61,998 nucleotides of DNA from positions 1 to 61,998 of the forward strand of contig CANOCV010000014.1 of assembly GCA_947564465.1 (NCBI GenBank), given 5' to 3'. A program made the position numbers and the translations under genes. The DNA comes from an uncultured Roseburia sp. (GTDB lineage: Bacteria; Bacillota; Clostridia; Lachnospirales; Lachnospiraceae). The number at the start of each line of letters is the position of its first letter. The first letter of the stretch is position 1. This document shows positions 41,294-51,131 of the stretch, piece by piece. The notes under the pieces are model-generated. The model was not told the origin of the DNA and ran no database searches. It was given only the letters and a program-made list of their open reading frames with translations.

Positions 41294-43327
41294 ATGAAAA
41301 AAGCGGATTTAGGAGTGGCTTTGTATTTGCTGGCTGCTGTTATCTTTTTCATTGTACCAATTCCTTCCATTTTGTTGGATGTTATGCTTGCTATCAATAT
41401 TTCGATAGCAATGATTGTTTTGTTTAACGCATTGTTTGTACAGGAAGTGTTGGATATGTCGTTCTTTCCGACATTGCTGCTGTTTACAACAATTTTTCGA
41501 ATTTCATTGAACGTATCCTCAACACGTCTGATCCTGACAACAGGTGAGCCGGGTGCCGTTGTCGAGACATTCGGCGGCTTCGTAGGCGGCGGGGATCTGG
41601 TTATCGGAGCGATTGTATTTATTGTTTTGATTTTAATTCAGTTTATCGTAATCAATAAAGGTTCCGAACGTGTATCGGAGGTAACGGCACGATTTACATT
41701 GGACGCAATGCCTGGTAAACAGATGGCCATAGACGCCGATTTAAATACAGGTGCGATTACCGAGAAGGAAGCGAGACAGCGTCGTGAAAAGATCCAGCAG
41801 GAGTCTAGCTTCTTCGGTTCTATGGATGGTGCGACAAAGTATGTAAAAGGAGATGCGACGGCAGGTCTGATTATTACGCTTATCAATGTGATCGGCGGTA
41901 CGATTACAGGTTATATGAATCAGGGACTGGAGATTGGAGAGGCGCTTGCGCGTTACGGTGTTTTGACAATCGGTGATGGTCTGGTAAGCCAGATCCCTTC
42001 TCTTTTGATATCGCTTGCAACAGGTATTCTTGTGACAAAGGCTTCCAAGGAGGCCGATTTTGGTACAGTACTTGTCAGTCAGCTTTTTGGAATCCCGAAG
42101 GTGCTCTATATTGTCGGAGCAACCGTATCGTTTTTGGGGATTGTGACACCGCTGCCATGGTATATTTTTCTTACCCTTGGAGCTATCTTTCTTGTGACCG
42201 GACGTATGATTGCAAATAACGCGGGTATTGCAGCGATAGAGGAAGAGGCTACTGAGGAGGAGACTGCGGCGGAGGAGATCCGAAGACCGGAGAATGTAAC
42301 TTCGCTGCTTCAGGTGGATCCGATTGAGCTGGAGTTTGGATATGGAATTATTCCCCTTGCCGATGTCAATCAGGGAGGGGATTTGCTTGACCGTGTTGTT
42401 ATGATTCGGCGGCAGGTGGCGCTTGAGCTTGGTACGGTAGTTCCGATTATCCGTTTGAGGGATAATATTCAGCTGAATCCCAATCAGTATATTATTAAGA
42501 TAAAAGGCGTGAAGGAAGCGGAGGGAGAAATATTATTTGATCATTACATGGCGATGAACCCAGGCTATGTAGAGGAGGAGATAACCGGAATTCCTACGTT
42601 TGAGCCGTCGTTCCACCTGCCTGCAATCTGGATCACAGAAGGCCAGAGAGAGCGGGCGGAGAGTCTTGGCTATACGGTTGTAGACCCGCCGTCCATTATT
42701 GCGACGCATTTGACAGAGGTGATTCGCCAGAATCTTGCAGAGCTTCTGACAAGACAGGACGTGTCAAATCTTATTGGCAATATGAAAGAAAACAATTCTG
42801 CATTGATTGAGGAATTGACGCCGAAGCTTCTCGGAATCGGCGAGATACAAAAGGTACTTCAGAATCTTTTGGGAGAGGGGATTTCTATTCGCGATCTTCT
42901 TACAATATTTGAGACTCTGGCCGATCATGCATCTACGACAAGAGATACAGATGTGTTGACAGAATATGTAAGGCAAAGTTTGAAACGTGCAATTTCAAGC
43001 AAGTATTTTCCGGCAAACGAGACGACCAGTGTGGTTACGCTTGACCCGAAGGTGGAACAGGAGATTATGGGTTCCGTAAAGCAGACAGAGCAGGGCGCTT
43101 ACCTGACTTTGGATCCGGATAAGACAAAGGCTATCATGGCATCTGTGGAGACAGAGGTAGCAAAGCTTGAGAATATCGGCAAGAGTCCGATAATTATTAC
43201 TTCTCCAATTGTGAGGATGTACTTTAAGAAATTGACAGAAGATTATTTTAAAGATTTGATTGTGGTTTCCTATAATGAAGTAGAGTCAAATGTGGAACTG
43301 CAGTCTGTTGGGATGGTGACAGAGTAA
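41294..43327 (+). CDS. flhA: Flagellar export protein FlhA
   Basis: A 677-aa protein: eight or so membrane helices in the first half with the FHIPEP-family signature region (RISLNVSSTRLIL, GFVGGGDLVIGAIVF, MPGKQMAIDADLN), and a large cytoplasmic C-terminal domain (about 325-677) that docks chaperones and substrates (GIPTFEPSFHLPAIWI, LIGNMKENNSALIEELTPK). gaaaggaggaatttg precedes the ATG. It abuts flhF with no gap. Confidence 0.96.
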   Translation: MKKADLGVALYLLAAVIFFIVPIPSILLDVMLAINISIAMIVLFNALFVQEVLDMSFFPTLLLFTTIFRISLNVSSTRLILTTGEPGAVVETFGGFVGGGDLVIGAIVFIVLILIQFIVINKGSERVSEVTARFTLDAMPGKQMAIDADLNTGAITEKEARQRREKIQQESSFFGSMDGATKYVKGDATAGLIITLINVIGGTITGYMNQGLEIGEALARYGVLTIGDGLVSQIPSLLISLATGILVTKASKEADFGTVLVSQLFGIPKVLYIVGATVSFLGIVTPLPWYIFLTLGAIFLVTGRMIANNAGIAAIEEEATEEETAAEEIRRPENVTSLLQVDPIELEFGYGIIPLADVNQGGDLLDRVVMIRRQVALELGTVVPIIRLRDNIQLNPNQYIIKIKGVKEAEGEILFDHYMAMNPGYVEEEITGIPTFEPSFHLPAIWITEGQRERAESLGYTVVDPPSIIATHLTEVIRQNLAELLTRQDVSNLIGNMKENNSALIEELTPKLLGIGEIQKVLQNLLGEGISIRDLLTIFETLADHASTTRDTDVLTEYVRQSLKRAISSKYFPANETTSVVTLDPKVEQEIMGSVKQTEQGAYLTLDPDKTKAIMASVETEVAKLENIGKSPIIITSPIVRMYFKKLTEDYFKDLIVVSYNEVESNVELQSVGMVTE

Positions 43328-44608
43328 ATGATAATTAATAAATTTCAGGGAAAAACGGAAGAAGAGGCAGTGGAAAAAGCCAAAAAAGAAATGGGAATGA
43401 ATGTGGTAATCATGAATGTGAAGGAAATTAAACCCAAAGGGCTTTTTCGCGCATTGAAGGGGACTACATTTGAGGTGACAGCCGCGATGGAGGAGCGTGA
43501 ACAGGCGCTTAACCCGGCATCCGCATTAAATACGCCTTTGAAGATGCATGAAAATATCAATTATGCGGCGGATGAGAGAATCAGTATTCCTATTCAAACA
43601 GAGAAGAAAGAAGATGCCATGTTGGATAAGGGGCCTTTAAAGGAGATGTTAGAGGCCGAGACAGAAAAAAAGGAAGTTATGCAAAAGGAGAAGGTTTTGG
43701 AGGAGAAGCTTGAGAGCCTTCAGAGTATTTTGGAGAAGAGCCTTTCCGGCGAAGCAAAGCAGGAGCCTATGAAGTCTGCATTTGGCATAGCGGAGACACA
43801 GTCGGAGCAGTCGGACGGCTTTAAATGTATGAAGATGGTTTATGAGGTCCTGCTTGAGAACGAGGTGAGCGAGAAATACGTGAACCAGATTATGGATGAT
43901 GTGGAAAAAGTTGTGCGCAGCGGAACCAGCATGGATTTGTTTTTATCTAATGTATATCAGAAGATGATCTTAAAATTCGGTCAGCCGAAGGCAATTGAGC
44001 TGACACAGGGTCAGCCGAAGGTGGTGTTTTTCATTGGGCCGACCGGTGTTGGAAAGACCACAACGATTGCCAAGATTGCATCAAAATATAAAGTGGATCT
44101 GGGAAAAAAGGTTGCATTTTTGACTGCTGATACATATCGTATTGCGGCAGCGGAACAGCTTCGCACTTATGCAAATATTTTAGATATGCCGCTTACGATT
44201 ATTTATTCGGCAGATGAGATGAATACGGCAATTGAGAGGGTAGACGATTATGAATTGATTCTTGTGGATACCGCTGGGTTTTCACATAAGAATGAAGTTC
44301 AGCGCGAGGATATAAAACATCTGATTGCAAGTGTGGATGAAAAGTATGAGAAGGATGTTTATCTTGTCATCAGTGCAACGACCAAGTACAAGGATCTTCT
44401 TGAAATGGTAGATGTCTATCATGATATTGCAGATTATAAGATTATTTTTACAAAATTAGATGAAACCTCCACCTACGGGAATATATTAAATATTCGTATG
44501 TATTCGGGAGCGGAGCTTTCCTATATCACAAATGGACAGAACGTACCGGATGATATAGAGGTATTTGACACACAAAAGATTGTGAAACAGTTGTTGGGGG
44601 GCAGGTAA
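43328..44608 (+). CDS. flhF: SRP-type GTPase FlhF
   Basis: A 426-aa SIMIBI GTPase that sets flagellar place and number. A basic, variable B domain (about 1-125) is followed by N and G domains: G1 FFIGPTGVGKTTTIAKIA, G2/G3 TADTYRIAAAEQLRTYA and LVDTAGFSHKN, G4 TKLDE. It immediately follows flhA and is followed after 3 bases by its regulator flhG. Confidence 0.95.
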   Translation: MIINKFQGKTEEEAVEKAKKEMGMNVVIMNVKEIKPKGLFRALKGTTFEVTAAMEEREQALNPASALNTPLKMHENINYAADERISIPIQTEKKEDAMLDKGPLKEMLEAETEKKEVMQKEKVLEEKLESLQSILEKSLSGEAKQEPMKSAFGIAETQSEQSDGFKCMKMVYEVLLENEVSEKYVNQIMDDVEKVVRSGTSMDLFLSNVYQKMILKFGQPKAIELTQGQPKVVFFIGPTGVGKTTTIAKIASKYKVDLGKKVAFLTADTYRIAAAEQLRTYANILDMPLTIIYSADEMNTAIERVDDYELILVDTAGFSHKNEVQREDIKHLIASVDEKYEKDVYLVISATTKYKDLLEMVDVYHDIADYKIIFTKLDETSTYGNILNIRMYSGAELSYITNGQNVPDDIEVFDTQKIVKQLLGGR

Positions 44609-44611
44609 TAG

Positions 44612-45484
44612 ATGGATCAGGCAGAACGGCTGCGAAATGTAATCAAAGTAAAAAATCAAAAAAAAGCTCCCTGTGCAAGAGTGATTACGATTACCAGCGG
44701 GAAGGGTGGTGTCGGTAAATCCAGCGTTGCAGTAAATATTGCCGTGCAGTTGAGAAAGCTGGGGAAGCGTGTGATTATTTTTGACGCTGATCTTGGGCTT
44801 GCAAATGTGGAGGTTATGTTCGGGGCGATACCGAAATACAATTTAAGTGATCTGATTTACCGAGGAAAAAATATAGAAGAAATTATTACGCCAGGTCCTA
44901 TGGATATCGGGTTGATATCGGGAGGGTCTGGTATTATGGGAATGAATAATCTTTCGAAAGACCAGCTTATGTACCTTGTACACAGCTTATCGGAGTTGGA
45001 TAAGCTTACGGATATCATATTGATTGATACCGGAGCGGGGATTGCGGATAATGTTTTGGAATTTGTAATAGCCAGTCCGGAGGTGCTTTTGGTATCTACA
45101 CCGGAGCCCAGTTCACTTACGGACGCATATTCTTTGTTGAAAGCTTTGCATCGGAATCCGAATTTTCTGCACAATGTTACGAGGGTGAATGTGATTGCTA
45201 ACAGGGTGACATCTACTGAGGACGGTCAGGCAGTATTTGATAAGCTTAGTACGGTGGTATCCCAGTTTTTACAGGGGGAAATCAGTTATCTTGGGATGAT
45301 ACCGCAGGATGCGTTGTTAGAGCGTGCCGTCAGGCAGCAGCGGGCGGTTTCTATGAGTATGCCAACGGCAAAATCGGCGAGGGCGTTTGCTGTATTGACA
45401 GCAAATTTGTTGAATAATGAGCACGAACCGTATGTAATGCCGAAAGGAATCGGTCAATTGCTGGCAAATTTGATTAAGAAATAG
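44612..45484 (+). CDS. flhG: MinD-like ATPase FlhG (YlxH)
   Basis: A 290-aa MinD/ParA-type ATPase that controls flagellar number with FlhF. The N-terminal DQAERLR (residues 2-8) is the DQAxxLR motif that stimulates FlhF GTPase; the deviant Walker A is SGKGGVGKSS; Walker A' is IFDADLGLANVEVMFG; Walker B is ILIDTGAGI. The C-terminal amphipathic end fits a membrane targeting sequence. Confidence 0.94.
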   Translation: MDQAERLRNVIKVKNQKKAPCARVITITSGKGGVGKSSVAVNIAVQLRKLGKRVIIFDADLGLANVEVMFGAIPKYNLSDLIYRGKNIEEIITPGPMDIGLISGGSGIMGMNNLSKDQLMYLVHSLSELDKLTDIILIDTGAGIADNVLEFVIASPEVLLVSTPEPSSLTDAYSLLKALHRNPNFLHNVTRVNVIANRVTSTEDGQAVFDKLSTVVSQFLQGEISYLGMIPQDALLERAVRQQRAVSMSMPTAKSARAFAVLTANLLNNEHEPYVMPKGIGQLLANLIKK

Positions 45485-45496
45485 CAGGTGGTGGAT

Positions 45497-46237
45497 ATGA
45501 TATCAAATATTGTAGATATCGGAGCGAAAGTAGATATCAGAATCGTGAGTCAGATAGAACGTTCGCTGCAGATGGAGGATGATATTAATTTCTATAAGAG
45601 TCAGGTTTATGATATCCTTGAGAATGAAGAGCTGGAGCTTTTGATGCCGACAGAGGGAGGAAAGCTTCAGTTGTTGTCACTGGGACTTCGTTATGAATTT
45701 GTCTTTTATACAAAAATTGGGTTGTATAAAGCAGTTGGTCATATAAAAGAGAGATATAAAACAGATAATCGTTATATGATCAGGGTTGAACTCAATACAC
45801 CACTGAGTAAATTTCAACGGCGTCAGTTTTTTCGCTTGAAGTGTATTATTGACATGAAATATTTTCTTATTTCGAAAGAACAGGCAGAGACGAAAGTGGC
45901 AGAGGACATTATAGAAGAGCTGCGTGGCGGGGATTTCTATGAGAAGCAAAAAACGGCGCGTATTGTGGATATCAGCGGCGGCGGCGTTCGTTTTGTTTCC
46001 GACGAAAAGAACCAGGATGACAGCTATGTACTTATGACGGTCTTACTGTTTACGGAGGAAGGTGATAAACAGTATATGATTGTCGGTCATATTATCGACT
46101 GTGAACGTATAGAAAATGCTGCAATGAAATTTGTAAATCGTGTGGAGTTTCTGTTGAGAGATTCTAAAATGCAGGAAGAAATTATAAAATATATTTTTGC
46201 AGAGGAGCGAAGAGCCAGAAAAAATGATAAGGGATGA
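45497..46237 (+). CDS. YcgR-like PilZ-domain flagellar brake protein
   Basis: A 246-aa protein: an N-terminal YcgR-N-like beta domain (about 1-100) followed by a PilZ domain with the c-di-GMP motifs RRQFFR (first arginine motif) and DISGGGVRF (D-x-S-x-x-G). Such proteins slow or stop the motor when c-di-GMP is high. ATG 45497 is preferred to the GTG at 45488 since aggtgg lies just before it. It is placed between flhG and cheB, inside the fla/che run; that location ties c-di-GMP input directly to motility. Confidence 0.88.
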   Translation: MISNIVDIGAKVDIRIVSQIERSLQMEDDINFYKSQVYDILENEELELLMPTEGGKLQLLSLGLRYEFVFYTKIGLYKAVGHIKERYKTDNRYMIRVELNTPLSKFQRRQFFRLKCIIDMKYFLISKEQAETKVAEDIIEELRGGDFYEKQKTARIVDISGGGVRFVSDEKNQDDSYVLMTVLLFTEEGDKQYMIVGHIIDCERIENAAMKFVNRVEFLLRDSKMQEEIIKYIFAEERRARKNDKG

Positions 46238-46241
46238 CAAA

Positions 46242-47297
46242 ATGAAGAAAAAGATTCTTGTTGTTGATGATTCTGCACTCATGAGAAGGGTTATCTGTGA
46301 TATAATCAATTCAGACGATATATTTCAAGCAACAGATGTCTGTAGGGACGGACTTGAAGCGTACGACAGATTAAAGACAACGAAGTATGACGCGGTTCTT
46401 CTGGATGTCAATATGCCGAGAATGGATGGTTTGCAGCTGCTGGAAAAGCTTCAGCAGGAGGGGATTAAGACAAGGGTTATTATGGTCAGTTCCCTGACGG
46501 CGAAGGATACGAAGACAACGATGCTCGCGATGGAGCTCGGAGCAGTTGATATTGTAACAAAGCCGGGAAATATCATTGAAGCGAAGGGCGAGGATTTTAG
46601 GGAGCGGCTTTTGGGTGTACTTAAGGCGATGACGGCGTATCAGCAGGTTCGACGGGTATCGCCGGTGAGAAGACCGGAGCGGCCGGCGGCTGTTTCCGGT
46701 TTTCGGAAAGGTTCGCCATATAAGAAGCTGGTGGCGCTTGCCTGTTCCACCGGAGGACCAAAGGCGCTGCAGAGTGTAATTCCGTTTTTAGAGCAGAGTT
46801 TGGACGCGCCGATGGTGTTGGTACAGCATATGCCGGTAGGTTTTACAAAATCAATGGCAGATCGTTTGAATGAGCTGAGCAAGATTCGTGTAAAGGAAGC
46901 GGAAGATAATGAGATTTTGCAGAAGGGAACTGTATATGTAGCTCCGGGAGGAAAGCATTTGAAGGTACAAAGAGCCGGAGACGGCCATAAAATCGTGCTT
47001 GGCAACGAGCCTGCGGTAGGCGGGCTGAGACCTTGTGCGGATATTATGTATGAGTCTTTGAGGGATTGTTCCTTTGACGAGATTACATGTGTAGTGCTGA
47101 CCGGTATGGGGGCGGATGGTACGAAGGGAATTCTCTCTCTTAGAAAGAAGGTTCCTGTCTACGTTATCTCACAGGATGCGGCGAGTTGCGTGGTATACGG
47201 TATGCCAAAAGCAATTGCAGAGGCAGGCGTCGTGGATCAGGTGGTTCCGTTGGATGCTGTTGCGCAGTCAATTATGAAGAATGTGGGGGTAAGATAA
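46242..47297 (+). CDS. cheB: Chemotaxis protein-glutamate methylesterase CheB
   Basis: A 351-aa two-domain protein. Receiver domain (about 1-125): DDSALMRR, phospho-Asp in LLDVNMPRMDG, KPG. Methylesterase domain (about 165-351) with the Ser-His-Asp triad in ACSTGGPKAL, VQHMPVGFT and LTGMGADGT. It removes methyl groups from receptors (deamidation is also possible). ATG 46242 is chosen with aaggg upstream; the frame opens earlier within the PilZ gene. Confidence 0.96.
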   Translation: MKKKILVVDDSALMRRVICDIINSDDIFQATDVCRDGLEAYDRLKTTKYDAVLLDVNMPRMDGLQLLEKLQQEGIKTRVIMVSSLTAKDTKTTMLAMELGAVDIVTKPGNIIEAKGEDFRERLLGVLKAMTAYQQVRRVSPVRRPERPAAVSGFRKGSPYKKLVALACSTGGPKALQSVIPFLEQSLDAPMVLVQHMPVGFTKSMADRLNELSKIRVKEAEDNEILQKGTVYVAPGGKHLKVQRAGDGHKIVLGNEPAVGGLRPCADIMYESLRDCSFDEITCVVLTGMGADGTKGILSLRKKVPVYVISQDAASCVVYGMPKAIAEAGVVDQVVPLDAVAQSIMKNVGVR

Positions 47298-47298
47298 A

Positions 47299-49386
47299 AT
47301 GGATGTAAGTCAATATCTTGAAATTTTTATTGATGAAACGGCAGAGCATATCCAAAGCCTGAGTGACAATATTATGGAGTTGGAGAGAGAGCCGGAAAAT
47401 GAGGATACGATAAACGAGATTTTCCGTGCGGCGCATTCCTTGAAGGGTATGGCGGGAACTATGGGCTTTAAGAGGATGCAGCATTTGACGCATGATATGG
47501 AAAATGTATTTCAGGAAGTGAGAAGCGGAAATGTCAAGGTGAGCAGTGAAATGATTGATATTTTGTTTCAATGTCTGGATGCAATAGAAGCGTATTTGGA
47601 AGCGGTAAAGACCACTTCGGACGAGGGTACGGAGGATAATGAGGCAATTATAGCAGCGTTGAACCGTTTTCTGGCTGTGGAGGAGAATAAGGAACAGGAA
47701 AAGACCGTATCCGCAAAGGAAAGCGTGAAAGCAGGAAAGGAATATGAGAAAAAATACCTTGATATTTCTTTTAGCGAAAACGAGAAGAAGGCTATGCGGG
47801 AGGCGGAGGAGGCCGGACAGAATATCTATGGGCTGACGGTTTATGTGCAGAAGGAATGTCTTTTAAAAGCGGCAAGGGCATTTTTAGTATTCAAGGCAGT
47901 AGAGGAATTGGGACAGATCCTTGTTTATAGTCCGAGCTCACAGGATATAGAGGATGAGCGGTTTGATCAGGAATTTAGTTTTTTCCTTGCATCGGAGTCG
48001 GATTATGAAGCAGTCAGACGTGCGGTCGTTCATGTTTCGGAGATAGAGACGGTAGTTGGCGAGCAGTTAAGATACACTGCAATTGAGGAGCATGTGCGCA
48101 AGACAGAGGCTGCGGCGCCGGCAGTGCAGATGGAGGTGTCTGCGGCGTCATCGAAAGCGGAGCCGTCCGCGAAAGAGACAAAGCAGCAGCCGGCAGCGAA
48201 GGGAAAGACAACGAATAAGCCGGTGACAAACCGTACGGTACGTGTGGATATTGAGAAATTGGATGCACTTATGAATCAGGTCAGCGAGCTTATTATCGCA
48301 AAGAACAGTCTTGTATCCATCAGCGCTGCGGATAACGGAGGCGCGCAGAATCAGACATTCCATGAGCAGATCGAATATCTGGAGCGAATTACAACGAATC
48401 TGCATGAGTCGGTTATGAAGGTTCGAATGGTTCCTATTGAGAGTGTTGTAAACAAATTCCCTCGTATGATACGTGATTTGTCCAGAAAGCTGAATAAAAA
48501 GATGGAATTGTATATGACAGGTGAGGATACGGAGTTAGACCGTACCGTTGTAGACCAGATCGGGGATCCTTTGCAGCATTTGCTCCGCAATTCGGCGGAT
48601 CATGGTCTTGAAAATGCACAGTTACGAGCTAAGAGAGGGAAGCCGGAGGTTGGAACCATCCGTTTGAATGCATTTCAGGAGGGCAATAATGTTATTATTG
48701 AGGTGAGTGATGACGGTAACGGTATAGACACAGAGAGCGTAAAGGCGAAGGCAATTGACAGAGGGCTTGTATCTCCGGAACAGGCCGAGAAGCTAAGCCA
48801 GAAGGAAATTATAGATTTTCTGTTTATGCCAAGTTTTTCCATGGCAAAGAAAATTACGGATGTCTCCGGGCGCGGAGTTGGCCTTGACGTAGTAAAATCC
48901 AATATTGAGACATTGGGCGGAGACGTGGAGGTTAAGAGCAGATTAGGAGAGGGAACGACATTTATTGTTCGGCTTCCGCTTACACTTGCGATTATTCAGG
49001 CATTGATGGTAGAAATTCGTGACGAGAAATATGCGATTGCACTTGGTTCCATACAAAATATTGAGGACATTCCGGTGAAGGACATTAAATATGTGCAGGC
49101 GGAAGAAGTGATTCATCTGCGCGGTATGGTAATCCCTTTGATACGCTTAGACCAGATTTTAGACATTGAGCCGAAGGAGGAGGAGCCGGAAAGTCTCACG
49201 GTCGTTATTGTTAAGAAGGGTGACAAGTTTGCGGGACTTGTCGTTGATAATTTGATGGGACAGCAGGAGATTGTTATTAAATCTCTCGGCAAGTATATTA
49301 ATAACAATAATAAACTGATCAGCGGTGCAACGATTTTGGGCGATGGTGAGGTTGCCTTGATTTTAGATGTCAATACTTTGATGTAG
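47299..49386 (+). CDS. cheA: Chemotaxis histidine kinase CheA
   Basis: A 695-aa kinase with all five domains: P1 HPt with His46 in IFRAAHSLKGMAGTMG, a P2-like region, a Pro/Lys/Ala-rich linker (about 275-312), P3 dimerisation (VRVDIEKLDALMNQVSELII), P4 GHKL ATPase (LLRNSADHGLE, DDGNGID, FMPSFSMAKKITDVSGRGVG) and P5 CheW-like (LVEIRDEKYAIALGSIQN-type, residues about 560-690). It phosphorylates CheY and CheB. Starts 1 base after cheB. Confidence 0.96.
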   Translation: MDVSQYLEIFIDETAEHIQSLSDNIMELEREPENEDTINEIFRAAHSLKGMAGTMGFKRMQHLTHDMENVFQEVRSGNVKVSSEMIDILFQCLDAIEAYLEAVKTTSDEGTEDNEAIIAALNRFLAVEENKEQEKTVSAKESVKAGKEYEKKYLDISFSENEKKAMREAEEAGQNIYGLTVYVQKECLLKAARAFLVFKAVEELGQILVYSPSSQDIEDERFDQEFSFFLASESDYEAVRRAVVHVSEIETVVGEQLRYTAIEEHVRKTEAAAPAVQMEVSAASSKAEPSAKETKQQPAAKGKTTNKPVTNRTVRVDIEKLDALMNQVSELIIAKNSLVSISAADNGGAQNQTFHEQIEYLERITTNLHESVMKVRMVPIESVVNKFPRMIRDLSRKLNKKMELYMTGEDTELDRTVVDQIGDPLQHLLRNSADHGLENAQLRAKRGKPEVGTIRLNAFQEGNNVIIEVSDDGNGIDTESVKAKAIDRGLVSPEQAEKLSQKEIIDFLFMPSFSMAKKITDVSGRGVGLDVVKSNIETLGGDVEVKSRLGEGTTFIVRLPLTLAIIQALMVEIRDEKYAIALGSIQNIEDIPVKDIKYVQAEEVIHLRGMVIPLIRLDQILDIEPKEEEPESLTVVIVKKGDKFAGLVVDNLMGQQEIVIKSLGKYINNNNKLISGATILGDGEVALILDVNTLM

Positions 49387-49401
49387 CAGGGGGTGGGCAA
49401 A

Positions 49402-49866
49402 TTGGCAGAACAATTAGAAGTAATCAGAAATGAGAGAAAACAATACATAGTCGTTAAAATCGGGAATGAGCAGTATGGCATAGATATCAGTTATGTGGAC
49501 AATATTGTTCGTATGCAAAAGATAACAAGGGTTCCCAAAGCGCAGTCTTATTTTAAGGGTGTGATCAATCTCCGCGGTGAGGTTGTGCCTGTTATGAGTC
49601 TTCGTACCAAGATGGGGTTGGAGGCAGATGTGTTTACCAATGCCAGCAGAATCATTATTTTGAAATTGGAACAGCAGGGTCTGTTTGGCGTAATCGTTGA
49701 TGAAGTGAAGGAAGTTGTTACCTTGGGCACGGCTGAAATTGAAAAGTCCGGGCAGTCGGTAAAAAGCAGCGGTGAGAGCTTTATCAATGGAATAGGGAAA
49801 AATGGCGAAGAATTAATTTCTTTGCTTGATATTAATACTATTATTGATGATAGGGAAAATATATAA
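49402..49866 (+). CDS. cheW: Chemotaxis coupling protein CheW
   Basis: A 154-aa scaffold linking receptors to CheA. CheW fold: YIVVKIGNEQYGIDISYVDN, VPKAQSYFKGVINLRGEVVP, LRTKMGLEA. The TTG at 49402 is preferred: agggggtgg (49388-49396) lies at good distance, whereas the in-frame GTG 49393 sits inside that site. It follows cheA closely; a hairpin-bearing gap precedes cheC. Confidence 0.94.
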   Translation: MAEQLEVIRNERKQYIVVKIGNEQYGIDISYVDNIVRMQKITRVPKAQSYFKGVINLRGEVVPVMSLRTKMGLEADVFTNASRIIILKLEQQGLFGVIVDEVKEVVTLGTAEIEKSGQSVKSSGESFINGIGKNGEELISLLDINTIIDDRENI

Positions 49867-49922
49867 GGCTTCGTTTTGAGCTTATATTTATTTAGGAACA
49901 GGTCAGGAAAATCAGGGATGGG

Positions 49923-49948
49923 ATAGTGAGACGGGCGTGTCTCACTAT
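49923..49948 (+). other. Stem-loop between cheW and cheC
   Basis: atagtgagac (49923-49932) pairs perfectly with gtctcactat (49939-49948) around gggcgt. A short T-run (attccattttt) follows at a distance. It may be a weak attenuator or an mRNA-processing or stability element that sets apart the cheC-cheD-sigD end of the operon. Confidence 0.55.
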
Positions 49949-49997
49949 ATTCCATTTTTCCATATCTTGGATTGAAACGTAAATGCAGGGGGTCAGT

Positions 49998-50618
49998 ATG
50001 GCAACATATAGTTTTGATGAAGTAAATGAAATGTATGTCGATATCTTGAGGGAAATTGGTAACATTGGTGCCGGTAATGCAACGACTGCGATTGCAAGCA
50101 TGCTGCAGTTAAAGATCAATATGAATGTACCAAAGGTTCAGCTTTTGACTTTTCAGGAGCTTGGTTCTGTAGTTTGTGCTGAGGACGAGACAATTGTGGG
50201 GATTTACCTTGAGGTTCAGGGAGATATTGACGGAAGTATGATGTTTGTGATGCCGTTAGATTCCGCACACTATCTTGTAAACCGCCTGATGGGAAGGGAT
50301 ACAGAATATAAAGAACCTTTTGATGAGATGGATATGTCGGCATTGAAGGAAATTGGAAATATTATAGCAGGCTCCTATTTGAATGCGCTTTCATCCATGA
50401 CGCAGCTTACGATCGCGCCGTCAGTGCCTTACACGGCAATTGATATGGCAGCGGCAATTTTGAGTGTTCCGGCAATACAATTTGGGAAGATCGGAGACAA
50501 TGCATTATTGATTGAGACTGAGTTTGGCGATGATATGATGATAAATGGTTTTTTTATCCTATTGCCTGAATTGGATTCATATGAAAAAATCCTGAGTTCA
50601 CTTGGAATTTCCATGTAA
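49998..50618 (+). CDS. cheC: Chemotaxis CheY-P phosphatase CheC
   Basis: A 206-aa CheC with both active-site repeats: REIGNIGAGNATTAIASML and KEIGNIIAGSYLNALSSM (E...N pairs). It dephosphorylates CheY and is activated by CheD in Bacillus. ATG 49998 with caggggg upstream is preferred over ATG 49983. Followed by cheD. Confidence 0.95.
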   Translation: MATYSFDEVNEMYVDILREIGNIGAGNATTAIASMLQLKINMNVPKVQLLTFQELGSVVCAEDETIVGIYLEVQGDIDGSMMFVMPLDSAHYLVNRLMGRDTEYKEPFDEMDMSALKEIGNIIAGSYLNALSSMTQLTIAPSVPYTAIDMAAAILSVPAIQFGKIGDNALLIETEFGDDMMINGFFILLPELDSYEKILSSLGISM

Positions 50619-50630
50619 GGAGTAAGTGTA

Positions 50631-51116
50631 ATGGGAGACGTTATTAAGGTAGGAATGGCGGATTTGAACGTATGTAAATCGCCGAATATAATTACAACAT
50701 TGGGACTTGGCTCTTGTATCGGAATTGCAGTGTATGATTCCGTGACAAAAATCGGTGGATTGGCACATATTATGCTTCCGGACAGCACTCAGATTCGGAA
50801 CAATTCGAACAAAGCAAAATTTGCAGATACAGGGATTGAAGAGTTAATAAAACGAGTGACTGCAGCGGGGGCATCGAAAGCGCGTTTAAAAGCAAAAATA
50901 GCGGGCGGTGCTAAGATGTTTGAGGTGAACGGACTTTCTGATGTTGGTAATATTGGGGCGCGTAATGCCGAGGCTTCTAAGGCAAAATTAAGGGAATTGG
51001 GAATTCCTGTTATTGCTGAGGATACAGGACTGAATTTCGGAAGAACCGTGGAACTTCATTGTGAAACCGGAGAATTTTATATCAAATCAGTGGGTAAACC
51101 ATTGAAAATAATTTGA
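50631..51116 (+). CDS. cheD: Chemoreceptor glutamine deamidase CheD
   Basis: A 161-aa deamidase. The catalytic Cys is in TTLGLGSCIGIAVYD and the His in GGLAHIMLPDS; KIAGGAKMF and NIGARNAEASKAKL are typical. It deamidates receptors and works with CheC in adaptation. Starts 12 bases after cheC. Confidence 0.95.
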   Translation: MGDVIKVGMADLNVCKSPNIITTLGLGSCIGIAVYDSVTKIGGLAHIMLPDSTQIRNNSNKAKFADTGIEELIKRVTAAGASKARLKAKIAGGAKMFEVNGLSDVGNIGARNAEASKAKLRELGIPVIAEDTGLNFGRTVELHCETGEFYIKSVGKPLKII

Positions 51117-51131
51117 GTATAGGGGCATAAG

